DNA from: Microbispora sp. ZYX-F-249
Lineage (GTDB): Bacteria > Actinomycetota > Actinomycetes > Streptosporangiales > Streptosporangiaceae
Assembly: GCF_039649665.1 (NCBI RefSeq)
Contig: NZ_JBDJAW010000024.1
Location: 1 to 64,000, forward strand
Reading direction: 5' to 3'
Length of the DNA: 64,000 bases
The notes beneath the pieces were generated by a model. The model did not search any database, was not told the DNA's origin, and saw only the letters and a program-made list of their open reading frames with translations. Below are positions 57,249 to 64,000 of the stretch, piece by piece; the stretch's first letter is position 1, and every line of letters starts with the position of its first letter. Made by a program: the position numbers and the translations under genes.

Positions 57249-57341
57249 CGGTGGTCACCGCCGGTCCACCTCGTTAGCCTTGGCATCCGGATACGGAACA
57301 TCATTCGGTTACCGACGGGTTCACGCGGAAGGACGAGGCGG

Positions 57342-58376
57342 ATGCGGATCGGAATGGCCCTTAACTACTCGGGGGGCTTCAAGGAGACCGTCGCCGAGCT
57401 GGCCGACTACGAGAAGGCCGGGCTCGACATCGTGTTCGTGGCGGAGGCGTACAGCTTCGACGCCGTCAGCCAGCTCGGCTACATCGCGGCGAGGACCGAG
57501 CGGCTGCAGATCGCCTCGGGCATCCTGCCGATCTACTCCCGCACGCCGGCCCTGCTGGCCATGACGGCCGCCGGTCTCGACTACGTCTCCGACGGGCGGT
57601 TCACGCTCGGCCTCGGCGCCTCCGGCCCGCAGGTCATCGAGGGCTTCCACGGCGTGCCGTACACCGCGCCGCTCGGCCGCACCCGCGAGGTGATCGAGAT
57701 CTGCCGCAAGGTCTGGCGGCGCGAGCGGCTGGAGTACTCCGGCAAGCACTACACGCTGCCCCTGGAGGGCGGCACCGGCCTCGGCAAGCCGCTCAAGCTG
57801 ATCAACCACCCCGTGCGCGAGCGCATCCCGGTCGTGATCGCGGCCATCGGGCCCAAGAACGTGGAGCTCGCCGCCGAGCTGGCCGAGGGCTGGGAACCGA
57901 TCTTCTTCATGCCGGAGAAGGCCGGAGAGGTGTGGGGCTCCTCCCTGGCCGTCGGCCGCGAGCGCAGGGATCCCGTGCTCGGCGAGCTGGACGTGATCGC
58001 GCAGGCCGTGCTCGCGATCGGCGACGACGTCGAGGGCGTGCTGGAGCTGGGCCGTTCCATGGCCGCCCTCTACATCGGCGGCATGGGCGCCAAGGGCAGG
58101 AACTTCTACAACGACCTCGCCCGGCGCTACGGCTACGAGAAGGAGGCCGAGCAGATCCAGGACCTCTACCTGGAGGGCAAGAAGAAGGAGGCCGAGGCGC
58201 TGGTGCCGAGGGAACTGCTGGAGCGCATGTCCCTGGTCGGCTCGGAGGGGCACGTCAGGGAGCGGCTGGCCGCGCTGCGCGAGGCCGGGGTCACCACGCT
58301 CAACGTCGCCCCCGTGGCCCGCACCCACGAGGAGCGCGTCGCGCTCATCGAGAAGATCCGCGACCTGGCCTCCTGA
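57342..58376 (+). CDS. LLM-class, F420-type oxidoreductase
   Basis: This 344-residue TIM-barrel protein resembles coenzyme-F420-dependent luciferase-like enzymes: MRIGMALNYSGGFKETVAEL, DIVFVAEAYSFDAVSQLGYI, ASGILPIYSRTPALLAMTAA and LGLGASGPQVIEGFHG. The C-terminal barrel strand region VNVAP-type end is NVAPVARTHEER. F420 rather than FMN use is inferred from similarity and actinomycete context. It has a GGAAGGACGAGGCGG ribosome site and stands alone. Confidence 0.85.
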   Translation: MRIGMALNYSGGFKETVAELADYEKAGLDIVFVAEAYSFDAVSQLGYIAARTERLQIASGILPIYSRTPALLAMTAAGLDYVSDGRFTLGLGASGPQVIEGFHGVPYTAPLGRTREVIEICRKVWRRERLEYSGKHYTLPLEGGTGLGKPLKLINHPVRERIPVVIAAIGPKNVELAAELAEGWEPIFFMPEKAGEVWGSSLAVGRERRDPVLGELDVIAQAVLAIGDDVEGVLELGRSMAALYIGGMGAKGRNFYNDLARRYGYEKEAEQIQDLYLEGKKKEAEALVPRELLERMSLVGSEGHVRERLAALREAGVTTLNVAPVARTHEERVALIEKIRDLAS

Positions 58377-58435
58377 GCCGTCCGGCGGCGCGGGAGCATG
58401 ACCCGCGCCGGTCCGGGCGATCGCCGCAGTGACGT

Positions 58436-58480
58436 TTGACACCTCCTATAGGTAACGGCTATCTATTGGCTAACCGTTAG
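58436..58480 (+). promoter_or_regulatory. padR promoter with overlapping palindromic operator
   Basis: TTGACA (58436-58441) and TATCTA (58460-58465) are spaced by 18 bp, the best vegetative promoter match in the window. TAACGG (58453-58458) and CCGTTA (58474-58479) form an inverted repeat across it, and CTAACCGTTAG (58470-58480) is itself a perfect palindrome. The PadR protein downstream is the natural candidate to bind it. Confidence 0.65.
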
Positions 58481-58488
58481 GGGGTGAC

Positions 58489-59022
58489 ATGCAGGACGCG
58501 GTGCTGGCGATGCTCGCCAAGGAGCCCTCGCACGGCTACCACCTGCACGCCCGGCTGCGGCGCGCCCTCGGCCCCCTGGGCGAGTCGATGAACCGCGGTC
58601 AGATCTACGTGACGCTGGCCCGGCTGGAGCGTGCGGGGCTGGTCGCCTGCGAGCGGGCGGACGGCCTGCCCGAACGGCCGGAGCGCAAGGTCTACGCGCT
58701 GACGCCGGCCGGGCAGCAACGCGTGACGACCTGGCTGGCCGAGGTCGGCTGGCCGAAACCGGACCTGGCGGAGTTCCATCTCAAGCTCGCCGCCGCAGCC
58801 GCGGCCCGGCTGGCCGATCCGGTGGAGCTGGTGGCGGCGCAGCGCCGGGAGTTGCTCCGCCACCTGCGTGAGGCGCAGCGGGCGGCGCTGGCCGAGCCGG
58901 CGGGCTCGGGCGCCGGCCTGCTGCTGGAAGGGGTCACGCTGCGGTTGCAGGCGGACCTGCGCTGGCTGGACGCCTGCGAGCGGGCCTGGTCCGGGGCCGG
59001 CCACGGAATCGAGGGCGGATGA
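58489..59022 (+). CDS. PadR-family transcriptional regulator
   Basis: The 177-residue regulator starts MQDAVLAMLAKEPSHGYHLHARL and has the winged helix MNRGQIYVTLARLERAGLV with a wing in ERPERKVYALTPAG; the C-terminal helices (about 95-177) form the PadR dimerisation domain. GGGGGTGAC precedes the ATG. It overlaps the ATPase gene of an ABC exporter by 4 bp, a common arrangement in which PadR represses the exporter until an antimicrobial or lipid-perturbing ligand is bound. Confidence 0.9.
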   Translation: MQDAVLAMLAKEPSHGYHLHARLRRALGPLGESMNRGQIYVTLARLERAGLVACERADGLPERPERKVYALTPAGQQRVTTWLAEVGWPKPDLAEFHLKLAAAAAARLADPVELVAAQRRELLRHLREAQRAALAEPAGSGAGLLLEGVTLRLQADLRWLDACERAWSGAGHGIEGG

Positions 59023-59786
59023 ACGTGTCGAGCGCCGTGGTCCGGGCCCGCGGCCTGGTGAAGACGCATGGTCAGGGGCAGGGCCGGGTCCGCGCCGTGG
59101 ACGAGGTCGACCTGGAGGTGCCGCAGGGACAGACGCTGGCGGTGATGGGCCCCAGCGGCTGCGGGAAGTCGACTCTGCTGCACCTGCTCGGTGGCCTGGA
59201 GCGGCCCACCGGTGGCGAGGTGTGGATGGCCGGGCGGCGCATCGACACGCTGAGCGAGCGGGCGCTGGCGCGCATGCGGCGCAGGACGGTGGGGTTCGTC
59301 TTCCAGGCATTCCATCTGGTGGAGGAGTTGTCGGCGGCCGAGAACGTGGAGCTGCCCGCGCTGCTGGCGGGGCGCTCGCGCCGGCAGGCCAGGCGCCGCG
59401 CGAGCCTGCTGCTGGAGCGGGTCGGGCTCGCCGACCGCGCCCGGCACCTGCCGTCGCGGTTGTCGGGCGGGCAGCGTCAGCGGGTCGCCGTCGCCCGCGC
59501 GCTGGTCAACGACCCGCTGGTCGTCCTCGCGGACGAGCCGACCGGCAACCTCGACACCGCGGCGACCCTCGACGTGCTGAGGATCTTCGAAGATCTGCGC
59601 GCCGCCGGGCAGACCCTCGTGATCGTCACGCACGACGAACGGGTCGCGTCCACCGCGGACCGGCTGGTCTCGATGCGCGACGGGATGTTCGTCGACGACA
59701 CCCGGCTGTCCGGCACCGGCACCGGCACCGGCACCGGCACCGGGCGGCTCGGCGGACTCGGCGGCCTGCTCGGGCTGGAGGGCTGA
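59019..59786 (+). CDS. ABC transporter ATP-binding protein (MacB/LolD-like)
   Basis: The 255-residue ATPase has Walker A GPSGCGKSTLLHLL near residue 43, a Q-loop in VFQAFHLVEELSAAENV, the signature RLSGGQRQRVAVARALV and Walker B VVLADEPTGNLD, the last typical of lipoprotein/antimicrobial-peptide exporters. A 6-bp repeat (GGCACC)n gives an unusual GTGTGTGTG tail before LGGLGGLLGLEG. It pairs with the FtsX-type permease that follows after 5 bp. Confidence 0.9.
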   Translation: MNVSSAVVRARGLVKTHGQGQGRVRAVDEVDLEVPQGQTLAVMGPSGCGKSTLLHLLGGLERPTGGEVWMAGRRIDTLSERALARMRRRTVGFVFQAFHLVEELSAAENVELPALLAGRSRRQARRRASLLLERVGLADRARHLPSRLSGGQRQRVAVARALVNDPLVVLADEPTGNLDTAATLDVLRIFEDLRAAGQTLVIVTHDERVASTADRLVSMRDGMFVDDTRLSGTGTGTGTGTGRLGGLGGLLGLEG

Positions 59787-59791
59787 ACGCC

Positions 59792-61582
59792 GTGGGCTCC
59801 GTCGTGCTGGTCGTGCGTCTGGTGCTGGCCGACATGCGCCGGCACCGGGCCCAGGCCGCGATGCTCCTGCTCGCGGTGACCGTGGCCACCGCCACGATGG
59901 CCCTGGGCCTGTCCCTGCACGGCGTGAGCGACGCGCTGTACGAGCAGACCCGCGCGGCCGCCGCCGGGCCGGACGTCGTGGCGCTCTCCGGCGACACCGG
60001 GCCCGAGGTGACCTCGGCCCTGGCCTCGCTGGCGGACGCTCCCGAAGTGATCGCCCACCACGGTCCCTACCGCATCGTCTACGCCGACCTCACCACGCGC
60101 GATTCCCTCTCGTCGCCGGTGGTGGTGCAGGGCTTCGCCGAGACGCCCGGCGCGGTCAACCGGCCTCTGGTGACCTCCGGCCGGTGGGTGCGCCCCGGCG
60201 GCACCGTCCTCGAACGCGGCTTCGCCACCGCGCTCGGCGTCGGCGTCGGCGACCGCGTCACCATCGCCGGCCGGTCGTACCCCGTCGTCGGAATCGCCGT
60301 CACCGCGGCCACCTCCATCTACCCCTGGGCGGCGCAGATCGGCCCGGGCGGCGGCCCCAGCGACTACAGCGGCCTGGCCTGGATGACCCGGTCGGACGCG
60401 CGGACACTGGCGTCGGCCAACGATCTGCCGGTGACCACGGCCGTGGACCTCAAGCTGCGCGACCCCGCCGCCGCCGACGCCTTCCGCCACGCCCATCGTG
60501 TCTCCGCCGCCAGGGTCAACTTCCACTCCTGGCGGTTCACCGCCGTACAGGACATGGTCATCCTCAGGAACAGCCAGCCGATCCTCGTCGCCGGCGGCTG
60601 GCTGCTCGGCTTCCTGGCCGTCACCGGAGTGGCGGCGCTGGCCGCGGGGCGCGCCGTCGAGCAGACGCGCCGGGCCGGGCTGCTCAAGGCCGTCGGCGCC
60701 GCCCCCGGTCTCATCGCCGCCGTCCTGCTCACCGAGTACCTGGCGCTGGCGCTGGCCGGCGACGCGCTGGGGCTGGTGCTCGCCCGGCTGACCGTGCCCG
60801 CCATCGCCAGCCCCACCGCCAGCCGGATCGGCGACGCGTACGGGCCCGGCGGCGCCGCCGTCGTCACGGCGACCGTCCTCGCCGTGGCCGTGGCGGTGCT
60901 GTCCACGCTGCCTCCCACGCTGCGGGCCATGCGTACGGCGACCGTCACGGCGCTGTCCGCCACGGCGCACCAGCCCCGTCACCGGCCCTGGCTCACCGCG
61001 TTGTCCGCTCTGCTGCCCACGCCGCTGCTGCTGGGGCTGCGGCTGACCGCTCGCCGGCCGGGCCGCGCCGTGCTGCAGGCGTGCGCCACCGCCACCACGG
61101 TGATCGCGATCGTCGCCCTGCTGACCCTCCACGCCCAGCCGGAGAGGGGCTACGGCCTGGACGGCTCCGCCGCCCTGCCCAACCTGCGCGGCGAGCACGA
61201 CCGCCGGCTGATGCTGGTGGTCACCGTCCTGCTGATCGCACTCGCCGTCGTGAACACCATCACGTTCACCTGGACCACCGCCATGGAAGCGCGGGCGAGC
61301 ATGGCCGTCGCCCGTACGCTCGGCGCCACCCCGGGACAGATCACCGCGGGGCTGTCCGCCGCCCAGCTCCTGCCCGGCCTGCCCGGTGCCCTCATCGGCG
61401 GTCCTCTGGGTGCGGGCCTGCTCTCACTCTTCGCACCCAGGAACGCGGTGGAACCACCCTCCGCCTGGCTGCTCGGCGCCGCACTCGCGACTCTCGTGGC
61501 GACGGCGGCGCTCACCGCCCTGCCCGCGCGCCTGGCGGCCCGCCGGCCCGTGGCGCGGGTCCTCAGCGCCGAAACGGCGTGA
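59792..61582 (+). CDS. FtsX-type ABC transporter permease
   Basis: The 596-residue membrane protein has an N-terminal helix (QAAMLLLAVTVATATMALGL), a large extracellular MacB-like domain (about residues 50-255), and two FtsX domains (GWLLGFLAVTGVAALAAGR with QTRRAGLLKAVGAAPG, and TITFTWTTAMEARASMAVARTLGATPGQ). This is a single-chain full permease as in bacitracin/macrolide-type exporters. The GTG at 59792 follows GGAGGGCTGAAC. The substrate is unknown. Confidence 0.88.
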   Translation: MGSVVLVVRLVLADMRRHRAQAAMLLLAVTVATATMALGLSLHGVSDALYEQTRAAAAGPDVVALSGDTGPEVTSALASLADAPEVIAHHGPYRIVYADLTTRDSLSSPVVVQGFAETPGAVNRPLVTSGRWVRPGGTVLERGFATALGVGVGDRVTIAGRSYPVVGIAVTAATSIYPWAAQIGPGGGPSDYSGLAWMTRSDARTLASANDLPVTTAVDLKLRDPAAADAFRHAHRVSAARVNFHSWRFTAVQDMVILRNSQPILVAGGWLLGFLAVTGVAALAAGRAVEQTRRAGLLKAVGAAPGLIAAVLLTEYLALALAGDALGLVLARLTVPAIASPTASRIGDAYGPGGAAVVTATVLAVAVAVLSTLPPTLRAMRTATVTALSATAHQPRHRPWLTALSALLPTPLLLGLRLTARRPGRAVLQACATATTVIAIVALLTLHAQPERGYGLDGSAALPNLRGEHDRRLMLVVTVLLIALAVVNTITFTWTTAMEARASMAVARTLGATPGQITAGLSAAQLLPGLPGALIGGPLGAGLLSLFAPRNAVEPPSAWLLGAALATLVATAALTALPARLAARRPVARVLSAETA

Positions 61583-62339
61583 CCGGCCCCGCGTCACGGG
61601 CCGCCCGTCGCTCAGGACGTTCTCGCTCAGGGGTTTCCGCGCAGCCGCCGAGGGAGCCGATGCCGTCGTCGAGGACCGCGGCGGCGCGGCGGACGTCGGC
61701 CTCGACGGCTCCGCGCAGCCGCGCGGAGGTCAGGCCGGCGGCGAGATGCCTGCCCAGGCTCCGGAACTGGACCTGCCACAGGCCGACGAGGGCGATCGCG
61801 GCGATGTGCGGTTCCGGCGCGTCGTGGTCCGCGCCCGCCCTCCCGGCCAGGAACCGGGCCGCGGTCGCGACGAGTCTGTCGACCGCGTCCCGCTGGTGGG
61901 CGCGTAGCGCGGGCGTGGCACGCAGCAGGGCGCCGAAGCGCAGGAAGAGCTCGGCGGCCCGGTCCGGGTCGTCCTGCGCGGACAACCAGGACACCAGGGC
62001 GGCCAGTTCGTCGGACAGGATCGCCAGCGCGGCCCGGACCGGCGGCACCGCCGGGTCGGCCAGGACGCCCAGGGACGCCGCCGTGGAGTCCCACAGGTCG
62101 AGGATCAGCGACTCCTTGGTGGGGAAGTAGTTGTAGACGGTCTTCTCCGTCACCCCGCACGCCTCGGCGATCTCCGCCACGCGCACCGCGTCGAAACCGC
62201 GCTCGAGGAACATCTCGGTCGCCGTGTCGGACAGCCGGCGGCGCATCAGCCGCTTCTTGCGCTCCCGTGGCCGCTCGTCCTCGGGAACGTGCCCGCCGGG
62301 GCCGCGCAGCATCGACCAGTCCACTCCGCGGGTACTCAC
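61563..62339 (-). CDS. TetR-family transcriptional regulator
   Basis: The 258-residue protein has the TetR helix-turn-helix at about residues 35-80 (ATEMFLERGFDAVRVAEIA, CGVTEKTVYNYFPTKESL) after a charged N-terminal segment PRERKKRLMRRR. The C-terminal half is a divergent ligand-binding domain. The start is taken at GTG 62339; an ATG at 62312 would trim nine residues. It is divergent from an SRPBCC gene, and two operator-like sites lie between them. Confidence 0.88.
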   Translation of the reverse strand: MSTRGVDWSMLRGPGGHVPEDERPRERKKRLMRRRLSDTATEMFLERGFDAVRVAEIAEACGVTEKTVYNYFPTKESLILDLWDSTAASLGVLADPAVPPVRAALAILSDELAALVSWLSAQDDPDRAAELFLRFGALLRATPALRAHQRDAVDRLVATAARFLAGRAGADHDAPEPHIAAIALVGLWQVQFRSLGRHLAAGLTSARLRGAVEADVRRAAAVLDDGIGSLGGCAETPERERPERRAARDAGPVTPFRR

Positions 62340-62352
62340 GATCCCCAGATTA

Positions 62353-62401
62353 TTACAGTCTCTGAAGTTTTGGGGTACGGTGTTTTTCAGTCACTGAAAA
62401 A
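62353..62401. promoter_or_regulatory. Promoter and palindromic operator between TetR and SRPBCC genes
   Basis: TTACAG (62353-62358) and TACGGT (62376-62381) with a 17-bp spacer form a rightward promoter. Directly after it, TTTTTCAGT-C-ACTGAAAAA (62383-62401) is a perfect 19-bp palindrome. A second version, CAGTCTCTGAAG (62356-62367), overlaps the -35 element. The shared CAGT-NN-CTGAA core at both sites points to binding by the adjacent TetR protein. Confidence 0.7.
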
Positions 62402-62420
62402 TCCGCCGAGGAGGCGCGAC

Positions 62421-62903
62421 GTGTCCGAGATCCGCATCGTCTGCGACTACCCGCATGCCGTCGGCAAGGTATGGCGCGCCGTGACCGACCCGGAGCTCAT
62501 CCCGCTGTGGACCGCGACCGGCGCCGGTGCGCGGCCCGAGGGCTTCGCCCCGGTCGCCGGCAACCGGTTCCGGTTCGTGGCCAAGCCCAAACCGGGCTGG
62601 AACGGCATCGTCGACTGCGAGGTGCTGGAGGTCGAGGAGCCGTCGCTGCTGCGCTACTCCTGGACCGGAGGTGACGGGCAGGGTGACACGACCGAGGTCG
62701 TCTACCGGCTGCGACCCTGCGACGGCGGCACCCGCTTCGCCTACGAGCACACCGGCTTCACCGGCGTCGGCGGGGCCTTCATGGCCCGCTTCCTGGGCCG
62801 CGTCCGCCGCAAGATGCTCGCCTCCGGCCTGCCCGCCCTCCTGGACGACCTCGACGAACACGGCCGGCTCCGGTCCGGCCGCCTCCCCGGCCCCGGCGCG
62901 TGA
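62421..62903 (+). CDS. SRPBCC/AHSA1-domain protein
   Basis: The 160-residue protein has the START-like fold pattern: IRIVCDYPHAVGKVWRAVTD, WNGIVDCEVLEVEEPSLLRY and GGTRFAYEHTGFTG. Such proteins bind hydrophobic ligands or act in stress responses. GAGGAGGCGCGAC before the GTG at 62421 decides the start. It is probably repressed by the divergent TetR protein; its stop region precedes the peptidase gene by only 29 bp. Confidence 0.85.
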   Translation: MSEIRIVCDYPHAVGKVWRAVTDPELIPLWTATGAGARPEGFAPVAGNRFRFVAKPKPGWNGIVDCEVLEVEEPSLLRYSWTGGDGQGDTTEVVYRLRPCDGGTRFAYEHTGFTGVGGAFMARFLGRVRRKMLASGLPALLDDLDEHGRLRSGRLPGPGA

Positions 62904-62932
62904 GGGGCGCCGCGCGGCGTAGAGTCCGGGGC

Positions 62933-63994
62933 GTGACGCACGCATCTCGCCGCGCGCGGCTGGCCGCGGCACTCCCCGAGCATGACACGGCCGCCGTTCT
63001 GGTGACCTGGCCGGTCAACGTCCGTTACCTGACCGGCCTGTCCAGCTCCAACGCCGCCGTGCTCGTCACCGGGACGGGCGAGGCGGCGCTCGCCACCGAC
63101 TCGCGCTACCTGGAGACGGCCGAGGCCGTGTGCGAGGGCGTGGAGGTGATCGAGGACCGCGACGTGGCGGGGGCCCTGCTCGGCCGCGTGCCGCACACGG
63201 CGCGGGTCGCGGTGGAGGCCGGCCACATGTCGGTGGGACAGTTCGGGCGGCTCGCCGCCGCGCATCCCGGTCTCACGCCGGTGGATGGCCTCGTGGAGGC
63301 CGTCAGAGCCGTGAAGGACGAGGGGGAGATCGCGGCGCTGCGCCGCGCCTGCGCGATCACCGACGAGGCGTTCTCCCTGGTCGTGGAGCGCGTCGTCCCC
63401 GGCGTCACCGAACGGCGGGTCGCCCGGTGGCTGGAGGCCGCCATGGTCGAGCTCGGCGCGGACAAGCCGGCCTTCGACTCCATCGTGGCGAGCGGCCCCA
63501 ACGGCTCGATCCCGCACCACTCGCCCTCCGACCGGCCGATCGAGCGGGGAGACCTGGTGACGATGGACTTCGGCGCCCGCTACGACGGCTACCACGCCGA
63601 CATGACCCGCACGGTCGCCGTGGGCCCGCCGGCGTCGTGGCAGCGCGACCTCTACGACCTCGTACGGCGGGCCCAGCGCGCGGGCCGCCACGCCGTACGG
63701 CCGGGGGCGACGGCGGGCGAGGTGGACGCCGCGGCGCGTGCCGTCATCGCCGAAGCGGGTCAGGCCGAGCGGTTCGGCCACGGGCTGGGCCACGGGGTCG
63801 GCCTGGAGATCCACGAGCTGCCGTTCCTGGGCCCTGGCAGGACCGGTAGACTAGAGGATCGAGTTCCGATCACCGTCGAGCCGGGGGTCTATCTCCCGGG
63901 CAGGGGCGGTGTGCGCATCGAGGACACGCTGATCACGCGTGGTGACGGGCCGGAGCTTCTCACACTGACCACCAAGGAGCTGCTCGTCCTGTAG
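62933..63994 (+). CDS. Xaa-Pro aminopeptidase / dipeptidase (M24 family)
   Basis: M24 metallopeptidases cleave the bond next to proline in peptides. The 353-residue protein has a creatinase-like N-terminal domain (VTWPVNVRYLTGLSSSNAAV) and the pita-bread catalytic half with metal ligands in DFGARYDGYHADMTRT, HGLGHGVGLEIHELP, VEPGVYLPGRGGVRIED. The GTG at 62933 (MTHASRRARLAAAL) fits relatives; a GTG at 62900 overlapping the SRPBCC stop is an alternative. In many actinobacteria this pepQ-type gene directly precedes efp, which would lie just beyond the window. Confidence 0.9.
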   Translation: MTHASRRARLAAALPEHDTAAVLVTWPVNVRYLTGLSSSNAAVLVTGTGEAALATDSRYLETAEAVCEGVEVIEDRDVAGALLGRVPHTARVAVEAGHMSVGQFGRLAAAHPGLTPVDGLVEAVRAVKDEGEIAALRRACAITDEAFSLVVERVVPGVTERRVARWLEAAMVELGADKPAFDSIVASGPNGSIPHHSPSDRPIERGDLVTMDFGARYDGYHADMTRTVAVGPPASWQRDLYDLVRRAQRAGRHAVRPGATAGEVDAAARAVIAEAGQAERFGHGLGHGVGLEIHELPFLGPGRTGRLEDRVPITVEPGVYLPGRGGVRIEDTLITRGDGPELLTLTTKELLVL

Positions 63995-64000
63995 GGCAGC

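Overview
The window is a GC-rich actinomycete chromosome segment. A full BldD developmental regulator with its c-di-GMP signature, an actinobacterial-type integration host factor, a PriA without helicase motifs, a DUF574 methyltransferase, an F420-type luciferase-like oxidoreductase and frequent GTG/TTG starts all fit a sporulating, filamentous actinobacterium. I infer Streptosporangiales (Nonomuraea/Microbispora/Streptosporangium-like), without certainty at genus level. I see no prophage, IS element, CRISPR array, rRNA or tRNA.

Layout. 1-2.6 kb: the 3' end of a HEPN-like gene and a membrane NACHT NTPase whose reading frame is broken by a -1-type shift. 2.8-4.7 kb (minus): arginine deiminase and bldD. 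5.1-14.9 kb (plus): a complete UMP biosynthesis operon, pyrR-pyrB-pyrC-carA-carB-pyrK-pyrD-pyrF, preceded by a PyrR-binding RNA hairpin that overlaps the ribosome site region. 15.2-30.6 kb (plus): a housekeeping run of ihf, gmk, rpoZ, coaBC, a small unknown, metK, priA, two tandem paralogues of unknown function, def, fmt, rsmB, an MBL hydrolase and rpe. A 0.3 kb intergenic cluster of a repeated ~20-bp element separates rpe from a minus-strand oligopeptide ABC operon (30.9-37.1 kb).

37.4-42.0 kb (plus): an FMN riboswitch and ribD-ribE-ribM-ribBA-ribH. Between ribBA and ribH lies a perfect 80-bp tandem duplication that creates a chain of overlapping mini-ORFs. 42.1-46.4 kb: a small membrane PH-like protein and a minus-strand alkanesulfonate operon (ssuC-ssuB-ssuA-ssuD), with a WYL regulator upstream. 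47.3-52.5 kb: a frameshifted epoxide hydrolase, a lipoprotein, a tiny secreted Cys-rich peptide, a DUF4031 protein, an HD-domain protein and a divergent MFS/ArsR pair. 52.6-56.4 kb: a four-gene accessory operon of the carbon monoxide/xanthine dehydrogenase type (MoxR ATPase, vWA protein, XdhC protein, MocA-like nucleotidyltransferase) without its molybdoenzyme. 56.4-64 kb: a DUF574 methyltransferase, an LLM oxidoreductase, PadR plus ABC exporter, a divergent TetR/SRPBCC pair with clear operators, and a Xaa-Pro peptidase.

The most unusual signals are the coupled mini-ORF chain before ribH, the NACHT frameshift at its Gly-Leu-Ala repeat region, the intergenic repeat cluster after rpe, the double TTGTGNCACAA palindrome upstream of the peptide transporter, the secreted Cys-rich peptide, the paralogue pair at 22.7-25.6 kb and a long hairpin in the metK leader. 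All functions are read from the sequence and from knowledge of families; no database search was run.
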